A stretch of DNA of 64,000 nt from Polaribacter glomeratus (GTDB taxonomy: Bacteria; Bacteroidota; Bacteroidia; Flavobacteriales; Flavobacteriaceae). Under the pieces are notes generated by a model. The model made no database searches and had not been told where the DNA came from. It worked only from the letters and a program-made list of their open reading frames with translations. The translations under genes and the position numbers were made by a program. Where the stretch lies: the NCBI RefSeq assembly GCF_002954665.1, contig NZ_MSCM01000001.1, positions 1,252,836 to 1,316,835 of the forward strand, given 5' to 3'. Below, in pieces: positions 55,050 to 63,375 of this stretch. Each line of letters opens with the position of its first letter. The first letter of the stretch is position 1.

Positions 55050-56324
55050 ATGAAGTTGTGGGATAAAGGATTTTCAATAGACAAACAAATTGAAAAATTT
55101 ACAGTTGGTAATGATAGAGAAATTGACATGCATATTGCAAAATATGATGTTCAAGCTTCTTTAGCACACGCAATAATGTTACAATCTATTGGTATTATTA
55201 CTGCTGATGAATTAAAAGATTTAAAAAGAGGTTTGCAAGAATTAGCTGCTGATATTGAAAACGGAACATTTATTATTGAAGCATCTTTTGAAGATGTACA
55301 TTCTAAAATTGAATGGGAATTAACGAATAAATTAGGTGAAGTTGGTAAGAAAATTCACACAGCACGTTCTAGAAATGATCAAGTTTTAGTTGCTCTTCAG
55401 CTGTATTACAAGGAAAATTTATCAGTAATTAATAATAAAACCAAAACACTTTTTGACACACTTTTAGGTTTGGCTGAAACTCACAAAGAAGCATTATTAC
55501 CCGGTTATACACATTTGCAAGTTGCGATGCCTTCCTCCTTCGGATTGTGGTTTTCTGCGTATGCTGAGTTGCTAATTGATGATGTGTATATGTTAAATGC
55601 AGTTTCTAAAGTTGTTGACCAAAATCCTCTAGGTTCTGCTGCTGGTTATGGAAGCTCCTTCCCTATTGACAGGGAATTAACCACCAAAGAGTTACATTTT
55701 GCAACACTAAAATACAATGTGGTTGCTGCACAATTAAGCCGTGGAAAAAGTGAAAGATCAATCGCATCTGCTTTAGGCGGATTGTGTAACACGATGTCTC
55801 GTTTTGCAATGGATGTTTGCTTATATATGAGTCAGAATTTTAATTTTATTTCTTTTCCTGATGAATTAACAACAGGAAGTAGCATAATGCCTCACAAGAA
55901 AAATCCGGATGTTTTTGAATTAATCCGTGGAAAATGTAATAAAATTCAGGCTTTACACACAGAAATGGTGATGATTACCAATAATTTACCAACGGGTTAT
56001 CACAGAGATTTTCAATTGTTAAAAGAAAATATTATCAATGCTTTTGAAGATGTGAAAGATATTTTAGACATCTTTAATTATTCTATTCAGCAAGTAATTG
56101 TAAAAGACATTGATTTGAATGATGAAAAATATCAGTATTTATTTACGGTTGATAGCATCAATAATTTAGTAATTGAAGGTATGTCTTTTAGAGAAGCCTA
56201 CCAAAAAATTGGAGGACAAGTACAAGCAGGAACTTACAAACCAGATTTAGGAAAACAACATACCCATGTGGGAAGTATTCATAATTTGAGTTTAGATAAG
56301 ATTCGTGAGAAATATCCGAAATAA
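55050..56324 (+). CDS. argH: Argininosuccinate lyase
   Basis: Splits argininosuccinate into arginine and fumarate. It is 424 residues from ATG 55050; a longer frame from 54984 translates the heptamer repeat into a Lys/Gln/Pro-rich run and is rejected. Motifs: HTARSRNDQV, LPGYTHLQVAMP and the catalytic-loop signature GSSIMPHKKNPDVFELIRGK. Its last 144 bases have a second, decayed copy at 57811-57955 beyond the P450 gene. Confidence 0.95.
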   Translation: MKLWDKGFSIDKQIEKFTVGNDREIDMHIAKYDVQASLAHAIMLQSIGIITADELKDLKRGLQELAADIENGTFIIEASFEDVHSKIEWELTNKLGEVGKKIHTARSRNDQVLVALQLYYKENLSVINNKTKTLFDTLLGLAETHKEALLPGYTHLQVAMPSSFGLWFSAYAELLIDDVYMLNAVSKVVDQNPLGSAAGYGSSFPIDRELTTKELHFATLKYNVVAAQLSRGKSERSIASALGGLCNTMSRFAMDVCLYMSQNFNFISFPDELTTGSSIMPHKKNPDVFELIRGKCNKIQALHTEMVMITNNLPTGYHRDFQLLKENIINAFEDVKDILDIFNYSIQQVIVKDIDLNDEKYQYLFTVDSINNLVIEGMSFREAYQKIGGQVQAGTYKPDLGKQHTHVGSIHNLSLDKIREKYPK

Positions 56325-56351
56325 AAATACCAACTGATTAAAAATTGATTT

Positions 56352-57683
56352 ATGAATAACGCTAATGAATTTCCAATAGTTCCCTTAACAAGTTTTATAA
56401 AGCATAGTCTTGAGATTCTTAAAAACCCACTTCCATTTCATCGAAAAAACTTTGAAAATTTAGGAGATACTTTTCAACTAAATGTAGGATTTAAAACTCA
56501 TATTTTTTTCTCTAGGGATGCTAAACTTTTAGAATATGTACTCCAGAAAAATCAAAAAAATTACACAAAGTCAAAAATACAAACCAAAGAAGTTGCTAAA
56601 TATTTGGGTAAAGGCTTGCTAACTGCAGAAGGTGAACATTGGAAAAAACAACGTAAATTAATTCAGCCTGCATTTCATAAGCAGAAAATAAAAGGACTAT
56701 TAACTACAATTCAAGAACAAATTAGGGATAATTATAGTCAGCTAAAAACTAATAATAAGTTTGATGTTTTCCCAATATTCAATGATTTAGCATTTCAAGT
56801 AGTCGCTAAAGCCTTATTTAGTAGTACTTCAGAGAAAAAAGATATTGCACAACTTCAACAGATTACAGAAGATTCTCAACGAATGTTGGTTAAAGAATTA
56901 AGACAACCTTATTTGGGATGGTGGTTTTCATTAAGTGGTAAAATTCAGGAGTATAAAAATCTTACAGAAGATGCCAGGCAAATATTGAAGAAAATTGTAG
57001 AGCAACGCAAAAAATCTAACGCTCGTTTTAACGACTTATTAGATTTACTGTTAGATTCAAAATATGAGGATGGTAGTGCAATGGAAGAAAAACAATTGAT
57101 GGATGAAATATTGATTCTTTTTGTTGCAGGTCATGAAACCACTTCTAACTCACTTACTTTTACGAGTCAGTTGTTAGCACAACATCCCGAATGGCAAGAA
57201 CGAATTTTTAAAGAAGCTAAAACTCTAAACGAAAATAATGATGATTTAATGGAAATTGTTGGTCAATCAAAAATTTGCCAACAAGTAATTGAAGAATCAA
57301 TGCGTTTGTATCCACCTGCATATTTTATTGATCGTTTAAATTATAAAACTGATGAATACAATGGTATTATAATAAAGCCACAATCAGACTTATTATTTTC
57401 TATTTACGAAATTCATCGTCATCCAAAGCTTTGGAAAAATCCAGAGCAATTTCAACCAGAACGTTTTGAAAATGGTAGCCGCGAATATTCATCACAATAC
57501 TTTCCTTTTGGTGCAGGTCCAAGAAAATGTATTGGAAATAATTTTGCAATGTTTGAAATGATTATTGCTGTTAGAGAAATGGTTTTAAATTATAAAATTA
57601 AGCCTCAATTTGCAACTATTGGTATTACTCCACTAATCACATTAAAACCAAATAATGCTTATTTGGAACTTGAGAAGCGATAA
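56352..57683 (+). CDS. Cytochrome P450
   Basis: A 443-residue P450 without a membrane anchor. Visible hallmarks: W97 and R101 in the helix-C motif EHWKKQRK, AGHETT at 259-264 (oxygen-binding I-helix threonine), ExxR as E315-R318 (EESMRLYPP) and the heme-Cys C393 in FGAGPRKCIG. Redox partners are not visible. It starts 27 bases after argH but is bracketed by two copies of the argH 3' end, so it is probably acquired. The substrate is unknown, and it may be transcribed from the arginine operon. Confidence 0.95.
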   Translation: MNNANEFPIVPLTSFIKHSLEILKNPLPFHRKNFENLGDTFQLNVGFKTHIFFSRDAKLLEYVLQKNQKNYTKSKIQTKEVAKYLGKGLLTAEGEHWKKQRKLIQPAFHKQKIKGLLTTIQEQIRDNYSQLKTNNKFDVFPIFNDLAFQVVAKALFSSTSEKKDIAQLQQITEDSQRMLVKELRQPYLGWWFSLSGKIQEYKNLTEDARQILKKIVEQRKKSNARFNDLLDLLLDSKYEDGSAMEEKQLMDEILILFVAGHETTSNSLTFTSQLLAQHPEWQERIFKEAKTLNENNDDLMEIVGQSKICQQVIEESMRLYPPAYFIDRLNYKTDEYNGIIIKPQSDLLFSIYEIHRHPKLWKNPEQFQPERFENGSREYSSQYFPFGAGPRKCIGNNFAMFEMIIAVREMVLNYKIKPQFATIGITPLITLKPNNAYLELEKR

Positions 57684-57810
57684 AACAAGTAATTCTAAAA
57701 TTTTTTAAACTTTAATAAATAGTAAGTAAACAAGCTTTTCAAAAAACAACAAGTACAAATACATTATTTCTGTATTCTTATTTGTTGAGTATAGTTTAGT
57801 TTTTAAAAGA

Positions 57811-57955
57811 ATGTCTTTTAGAGAAGCTTACCAAAATTGGAGGTCTAGTAAAAGCAGGAACTTACAAACCAGATTTAGGAAAACAGCATTCTCATGTTGG
57901 TAGTATTCATAATTTGAGTTTGGATAAGATTCGTGGGAAGTATCCTGATAATTAA
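57811..57955 (+). pseudogene. Decayed duplicate of the argH 3' end
   Basis: Aligns with 56181-56324, from ATGTCTTTTAGAGAAGC to the stop, at about 90 percent identity by eye. A two-base deletion near the start of the copy shifts its frame. It lies right after the P450 gene and must be a remnant of a former argH end or of a recombining copy. The 127 bases between the P450 stop and this fragment show no gene. Confidence 0.9.
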
Positions 57956-58099
57956 AGATTTTGCTAATGGTTTAGGTTAGGGAAAGTTGCGGCTTTGTAA
58001 CTGTAATTTTTCCGCTGCTTATTGGGTAGTAAAAAGTTAGTCGAATTTTTGTGCTTAGCATAATATAGAAAAAATTTTAGCGATTGTTAACAGCAGTTT
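57956..58099. other. Spacer with atypical composition
   Basis: Includes AGTTGCGGCTTTGTAACTG and TTTTTCCGCTGCTTATTGGG, more GC-rich than nearby spacers, and GCGATTGTTAACAGCAG at the right end, which recalls the CTGCTAACTGTTAACTG string at 60270. No gene or RNA was recognised. The bracketing of the serine hydrolase/XRE pair by such strings might mark an inserted cassette. Confidence 0.35.
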
Positions 58100-59593
58100 T
58101 TATCTCAATTTCATTTCTACCTCAAGTATTCCTTGTCCATTTTCCCCTAAATAATTTAGTAAAATTTCTTGAAAAGCATTTGTTCCATTATCACTATTGG
58201 TAAATATTAAAAGTCCTTGCTTTGTTTTTGGAATTATAAAAGCAATAGTATGAACTCCAATATCATCTCCTCCGTGAATTATGGCAAAGTCATTATTTGC
58301 ATTTATGTTTTCGTCAATATACCAACCTAAACCGAAATATTGATTTTTATTAATTCTTGATTGATTTTTCAGCATTTCTCGTTGTAATTCTTTTGATAAA
58401 TCAGCACCACTCAAAATATAAACCATAAACTTACTGTAATCTTCAATAGTCGTTAATAAATCATCTGCTCCAGAAGCGGTTGTGTGCTTTTTATCTTGAT
58501 ATGTCTCTCCCTTTTCTGTGTGCCATTTAGCAAATCTTAATTCATCTGTGTTGTTATTCCAATAAAACTTAGTGTCTTTCATTTTCAAAGGCTTGAAGAT
58601 GAGTGAATCTGCTAATTCTTCAATTGTAGTCTCAAATTTATGTTCAATAACTTTTCTTAAATAGTCATAACCTTCTCCTGAATATTGATATTGTGTTCCT
58701 GGTTCAAATTCAAATTTTAATATTCCATTTTCATAACTATCTCTATTATTTATAAAGCCTGTTCCATGACTTAAAATAATTCTTGTAGTAAGCTTCATCG
58801 TATTTGGGTCATTAATAATATCTTGGTCTATATAGTATTTATATACTGGTTCGTCTAAACTTAAATGACCTGAATTGATTAATTTCAAAGCTATTAATGC
58901 TGTAATTGGCTTTGTAAGTGAGGCAACATTCCAAATCGTATTTTTTGGTGCTTTTTTTCCTTTTTCTAATTCTCCAAAAACGCTAATTTGTTTAATTGTA
59001 CCTTCTTCTATATATCCTATTCCTACTGCTGAAACGCTTTTTTGTTTTAACCATCTTTCTGTTTCTTCTTGGTCCCTAAATAATAATTTGCTGTCAATTG
59101 GTCTGTCAACATCTTTATGGTCATAACTTAAACCTTTACTTAATTTCCAATTACCTTTTTCAAGAATCCATAAATAAGTAAATTTTGCAATACTCGTTAA
59201 GTATTCTTCTTTATTTTTTTCAATAGCATAAAAACTATGTATGCCAGTTTCTATTGCTCCATATAAAACTCCATTTTTCTTTAATGGAAAAATTTCTAAT
59301 GATTTTACATCTAAAACTCTTTTTGGTTTATAATCTAACTTACAAAGTCCGTTCTCTATACTTTGAATAAATTCAGATTTTGAAGTTGTAATACCTCCTT
59401 GGTCGTGATAAAACTCAAAATTATAACATACTAGTTTTTTAAATTGTTTGATGTCACAATTATTAAAACCAATATTAAAAAGAAGGCTGTCTTTTTCTTT
59501 TATTGTTTTATATAGTTCAGAAGATTTTTTAACTTGAGCATTTACTAATGTTGTAAGTAATAATATAGGAATTATTATGAAATGTTTTTTCAT
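58100..59593 (-). CDS. Secreted serine hydrolase (class C beta-lactamase family) with N-terminal NTF2-like domain
   Basis: A 497-residue protein from ATG 59593 (MKKHFIIIPI with signal ending NAQ); the longer frame from 59674 is probably not used. Residues 30-160 resemble a DUF4440/NTF2-like domain, and 165-490 a beta-lactamase-related hydrolase with the SxxK motif S225-K228 (ASLTKP), the YSGEGY second motif and a late HGGDD. Penicillin-binding, esterase or peptidase activity are all possible. It lies downstream of an XRE gene. Confidence 0.87.
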   Translation of the reverse strand: MKKHFIIIPILLLTTLVNAQVKKSSELYKTIKEKDSLLFNIGFNNCDIKQFKKLVCYNFEFYHDQGGITTSKSEFIQSIENGLCKLDYKPKRVLDVKSLEIFPLKKNGVLYGAIETGIHSFYAIEKNKEEYLTSIAKFTYLWILEKGNWKLSKGLSYDHKDVDRPIDSKLLFRDQEETERWLKQKSVSAVGIGYIEEGTIKQISVFGELEKGKKAPKNTIWNVASLTKPITALIALKLINSGHLSLDEPVYKYYIDQDIINDPNTMKLTTRIILSHGTGFINNRDSYENGILKFEFEPGTQYQYSGEGYDYLRKVIEHKFETTIEELADSLIFKPLKMKDTKFYWNNNTDELRFAKWHTEKGETYQDKKHTTASGADDLLTTIEDYSKFMVYILSGADLSKELQREMLKNQSRINKNQYFGLGWYIDENINANNDFAIIHGGDDIGVHTIAFIIPKTKQGLLIFTNSDNGTNAFQEILLNYLGENGQGILEVEMKLR

Positions 59594-59687
59594 TATTTGA
59601 ATTTTAAGTTTGATGTAAAATTCACTTTTTTTCCGCAAAGAAAGCGAAAATGTAGCCCGACAAATTCCCGACAATAAAATGGCGCGT

Positions 59688-60227
59688 TTATATAAAGTTG
59701 AAATTCAGCTTTATATGTAGTTTGTCGTTTTTCTCTATTTCTAAAGTATTTCGAAGAATTATATACAGGTTTATCACTAATAAAATGAGAATTGTTAATG
59801 TAGTTATTTGATTACTTAAAGAAAGCAGATTTTTTAAAAATGAACTCGCCAAAATTAGAATAATAACAATTAAAGTCCATAAAATTTGAATGTTAACTAT
59901 TTGTTTAGATAAATTATTGACTTCTTTTTTCCAATACATAATTATTAAAGGCATTATGATACTCCCAAAAGGAACTATCATTAATAAAATTGAGGATAAG
60001 TTAATGTATTTAATGAAGTGTTTATTGATTGTTGTTGATTCATTTTGTTCTGTTAATAAATCATTCTTACTTATTCCTAAAGCTTTAGATAAGGCTTCTA
60101 AAGTATATCCTTTAGGTTTTGTTCCTGACTCAATCCTTTGTATAGTTCTTACAGAGATACCTGATATTGTTGCCAACTCTTCTTGTGTTAAGTTAAGCTT
60201 TACTCTATATTTTGTAAGTGGCGACAT
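59688..60227 (-). CDS. XRE-type helix-turn-helix membrane protein
   Basis: A 179-residue protein with an N-terminal Cro/CI helix-turn-helix (about 3-60: YRVKLNLTQEELATISGISVRTIQRIESG) followed by about four membrane helices (70-165). The layout suggests a membrane-tethered regulator. The next gene encodes a serine hydrolase 94 bases downstream on the same strand, possibly its target or partner. The regulator may control its own locus. Confidence 0.85.
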   Translation of the reverse strand: MSPLTKYRVKLNLTQEELATISGISVRTIQRIESGTKPKGYTLEALSKALGISKNDLLTEQNESTTINKHFIKYINLSSILLMIVPFGSIIMPLIIMYWKKEVNNLSKQIVNIQILWTLIVIILILASSFLKNLLSLSNQITTLTILILLVINLYIILRNTLEIEKNDKLHIKLNFNFI

Positions 60228-60268
60228 TTTCTTAAATTTTGTTTAAATGCAATCGGTATGTTTAAATT

Positions 60269-60315
60269 ACTGCTAACTGTTAACTGATATGACGTCCGTT
60301 TTAATGCCAACTACC
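60269..60315. repeat. ACTGNNN heptads and dispersed 30-base motif, copy 2
   Basis: ACTGCTA, ACTGTTA and ACTGATA (60269-60289) run straight into the TGATATGACGTC...GCCAACTACC motif (60285-60315), which matches 37774-37803. An adjoining AGACGTTAGCG tail follows. It lies upstream of the XRE gene. Confidence 0.6.
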
Positions 60316-60468
60316 AGACGTTAGCGAAGTTCGGCTTTTTAAACCACAAACCCAAGAGGAAAAACACCCTTTCTATATTACTTTCCAAAACAAACACCCT
60401 ATAAAATTCAATAATAAAAAGTAATTTGCAATCTCATAAATTCCATTTACAAATAATAAAACTTCCTA

Positions 60469-61677
60469 ATGAAATCAGCAGAAATTCTTCAACAACCTTT
60501 TACTTTACCTTGTGGTGTAACAATTCCTAATAGAATTGTAAAATCTGCTATGAGTGAAAATAATGCAGATAAAGGTGGTAAACCTTCTGAACGTATTATA
60601 AAACTTTATAAAACTTGGGGAGAAGGTGGTACTGGAATTTTGATTTCTGGTAATGTAATGATGGATAGCAAAGCATTAAATGAGCCTAGAAATGTGATTG
60701 TAGAAGACGAAAAACATTTGGCTGAACTAAAAGAATGGGCAGAAGTTGCTCAAAAACATGGCAGCCATCTTTGGATGCAAATTAATCATCCAGGAAGACA
60801 ATCTCCAAAATTTAATAAAGATGTTGTAAGTGCTTCAGATGTTCAATTGCCAATGAAATCATTGTTTCCTAAACCTCGACCAATGACAGAAGATGAAATT
60901 TGGAAAGCCATAGATGGTTTTGGAGATTGTGCTTTGATTGCTAAAAAAGCCGGTTGGAAAGGGGTGCAAATACATGGTGCTCATGGGTATTTGGTAAGTC
61001 AGTTTTTATCTACACTAACCAATTTACGCACAGATAAATGGGGCGGTTCTTTAGAAAACAGAGCTCGATTTGCTTTAGAAATTTATAGAAATATCAGAAA
61101 GAAGGTTGGGCCAGAGTATCCAATCGGAATTAAAATAAACTCAGCAGATTTTCAGCGAGGCGCATTTACAGAAGAAGAATCTTTAGAAGTAATTGACATG
61201 CTTTCTGCAGAAGGAATGGATATGATAGAAGTTTCTGGCGGAACGTATGAAAAAGCGGCGATGATGGGAGCAGGTAAAAAAGTAAAAGAAAGTACACAAA
61301 AACGAGAAGCTTATTTTGCCGATTTTATTGTAAAAGCTAGAGCAAAAACAGAAGCGCCTTTATTATTAACAGGTGGTTTTAGAACGGTTAATGTGATGGC
61401 TAAAGCTATTGAAAATAACGAACTAGATTTTGTTGGTTTGGCTAGACCTTTTGCGGTTTTCCCTTACCTTTCTAAAGAGTTTTTTGAAGGGACAAAAACA
61501 GAAGTCAATATTCCACCAGTAAAAACAGGTTTGAATTTTATTGACAAAATGGGATTTTTAGATATCTCTTATTTTTCTCAACAAATGAAGCTAATGGGTA
61601 AAGGCGAATTGCCAAATCCTAAGTTGAGTGTTTGGTCTGTTTTATTTCATTTTATGAAAGAAACTGCGTTTAAATAG
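60469..61677 (+). CDS. Old-yellow-enzyme-family NADH:flavin oxidoreductase
   Basis: A 402-residue TIM-barrel flavoprotein with PNRIVKSAMSE (FMN-binding N-terminus), LWMQINHPGRQ, GVQIHGAHGYLVSQFLS and TNLRTDKWGGSLENRARF, and a C-terminal LTGGFRT/VGLARP. It probably reduces enones using NAD(P)H; the natural substrate is unknown. No upstream -7 consensus was found in the 60316-60468 spacer. It converges with crtY. Confidence 0.9.
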   Translation: MKSAEILQQPFTLPCGVTIPNRIVKSAMSENNADKGGKPSERIIKLYKTWGEGGTGILISGNVMMDSKALNEPRNVIVEDEKHLAELKEWAEVAQKHGSHLWMQINHPGRQSPKFNKDVVSASDVQLPMKSLFPKPRPMTEDEIWKAIDGFGDCALIAKKAGWKGVQIHGAHGYLVSQFLSTLTNLRTDKWGGSLENRARFALEIYRNIRKKVGPEYPIGIKINSADFQRGAFTEEESLEVIDMLSAEGMDMIEVSGGTYEKAAMMGAGKKVKESTQKREAYFADFIVKARAKTEAPLLLTGGFRTVNVMAKAIENNELDFVGLARPFAVFPYLSKEFFEGTKTEVNIPPVKTGLNFIDKMGFLDISYFSQQMKLMGKGELPNPKLSVWSVLFHFMKETAFK

Positions 61678-61704
61678 TTTTTATAAATTAACCAATAGTG
61701 TGTT

Positions 61705-62844
61705 TTAAAAAATTCTTCTGTAAATAGCTCGAATAAAATTTTTAGGAGGCATTTTTAAAATAACCTGTAAATCCTCAAATAATGAAGTTTCTTCATCTAA
61801 GAATTTTAGTATTCTTTTAGAAGGAGTTCTTTTAAATAAATCAGAAAAAAGAACAGCACCTAAATGATTTTTTTCATGTAAAATATCTAGTAAAAGTAAG
61901 TCGTAAAACCAAAATTTATTAATTTTATGAAAACGCTCTAAAGATTTATTTTGTTTTAAATGTACAATAAGTTCGGCAGTTTTTTTAGTTGTATTTTTAA
62001 AAGTAAATCCTGTACTTGCCTTAGACCAACCGCCAGCTGTACCTATATGTATAATATTTTCTGAATTTTGTTCCCAAAATTTATAACACGTCATCGGTAT
62101 TGAACCTTGTTCTTTATCTACAATTTCGTAGTCGGTAATATTTTTACTTTCTAAGTATTTTTCTATTGCTAGTTTATATTCTTCGTACTTCAATAAATCT
62201 TCCGAAAATAAGGTATATTCAAATAAAGCTTCATTTTTTTTGTAAGGTAAGATGTACATAAAACGAGTATTTCCATTTTGAGCAACTGTAAAATCCATGA
62301 AGGTTGCAGCATTATCGTCGAAGGTATCTTCTTTAGTTTTGATAAAAAAACCTACAAAATGTTGTTGTAAAACTGGATATTTAGTTTGTTCTTTATATTC
62401 ATTATTAAAAAGAATACTATTAATAAGTTTCTTTGTTTTAAAGACTTGATTACTTGTTATTACTTCTGCTTCGCCTTTAAGTTGATGAATACTGGTAACA
62501 TTTTTAGACTGAAAAGTAAAGTTTGTTTTCTGTTCTAAATGATTCCAGATTTTAAGGTAAAAATCTTTACTTTGAATCATTTTATATTGATAAGGAGCAA
62601 TAACCTGTTCGGTTTTATACACATCACTTTTAAAAATAATTGTATTCCAAGAAATAGTTACAACATCATTCCATTCATCATTTTTATCTTCCCAATAACA
62701 CCAAGTTCTGTCGTTTAAAGTTTTCTTTTCTTTATCTAATATCAGTATCGTCTTATCATCAAAAAAAGTATCTTTTGACATTCTATAAGCCATCATTAAA
62801 CCAGATGCACCTCCACCAACAATTATGTAGTCGTAATAATTCAT
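61705..62844 (-). CDS. crtY: Lycopene beta-cyclase CrtY
   Basis: A 379-residue flavoprotein that cyclises lycopene ends to beta-ionone rings, giving beta-carotene. It starts with DYIIVGGGASGLMMAYRM (dinucleotide fold) and has the NDRTWCYWE stretch, followed by IPMTCYKFWE and GTAGGWSKASTGFTF, which are typical of bacterial CrtY. It is the third gene (after crtB and crtZ) of the minus-strand pigment block. Confidence 0.95.
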   Translation of the reverse strand: MNYYDYIIVGGGASGLMMAYRMSKDTFFDDKTILILDKEKKTLNDRTWCYWEDKNDEWNDVVTISWNTIIFKSDVYKTEQVIAPYQYKMIQSKDFYLKIWNHLEQKTNFTFQSKNVTSIHQLKGEAEVITSNQVFKTKKLINSILFNNEYKEQTKYPVLQQHFVGFFIKTKEDTFDDNAATFMDFTVAQNGNTRFMYILPYKKNEALFEYTLFSEDLLKYEEYKLAIEKYLESKNITDYEIVDKEQGSIPMTCYKFWEQNSENIIHIGTAGGWSKASTGFTFKNTTKKTAELIVHLKQNKSLERFHKINKFWFYDLLLLDILHEKNHLGAVLFSDLFKRTPSKRILKFLDEETSLFEDLQVILKMPPKNFIRAIYRRIF

Positions 62845-62931
62845 TATAGTTGTAATGGGGTAAATTTAATAAAAATAAAATAGCTATTTAATTTTATTCA
62901 AATAGGTCTGATTTTTAGAATAATTAAAAAG

Positions 62932-63375
62932 TTATAATTTAGGTTTTTGAAAGTACTTAAAAGGTACAAATAACATTCCAAAACATTGGCTATCTTCTTT
63001 GCCCATGTTTTTATGATGAATTTTATGTGCCTTTCTAAGTCCTCTTAAATAATTGTTATTAGTGTTTTTAAACCATTTAAAGCGTTGGTGAATTAATACA
63101 TCGTGTACCAAGAAATAAGCAATTCCATAACATAAAATTCCAAGACCTATATACAGTAAATAGGTATATTCTGTATTTGATCCAAAATAGATTAAGAGCA
63201 TACTTGGTATTGCAAAAACAACAAAGAAAGCATCATTTTTTTCAAAACCTTGGTATTTTGGCTGATGATGATCTTCATGTAAATACCATCCAAAACCATG
63301 CATTATAAATTTATGCGTAAACCAAGACACACCTTCCATCAGTAAAAAAACGCCAAGAGTAATAAATAAAAACAT
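62932..63375 (-). CDS. crtZ: Beta-carotene hydroxylase CrtZ
   Basis: A 147-residue integral-membrane di-iron hydroxylase with the histidine motifs HKFIMH, HEDHH, HDVLIH and HKIHH, located between four membrane helices. It converts beta-carotene to zeaxanthin, the yellow pigment typical of flavobacteria. Its ATG overlaps the crtB stop by one base, and crtY follows after 87 bases. Confidence 0.95.
   Translation of the reverse strand: MFLFITLGVFLLMEGVSWFTHKFIMHGFGWYLHEDHHQPKYQGFEKNDAFFVVFAIPSMLLIYFGSNTEYTYLLYIGLGILCYGIAYFLVHDVLIHQRFKWFKNTNNNYLRGLRKAHKIHHKNMGKEDSQCFGMLFVPFKYFQKPKL

Noticed and set aside
57684..58099. Functional second argH
   Set aside because: Only the last 145 bases are present and a two-base deletion breaks the frame.
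59594..59674. N-terminal extension of the serine hydrolase
   Set aside because: ATG 59593 gives a clean signal peptide, which the extension would hide.
57956..60330. Integron-like attC cassette boundaries
   Set aside because: GTTAGC-type words occur, but no proper paired core sites or integrase were visible, so only a cautious cassette hypothesis is kept.
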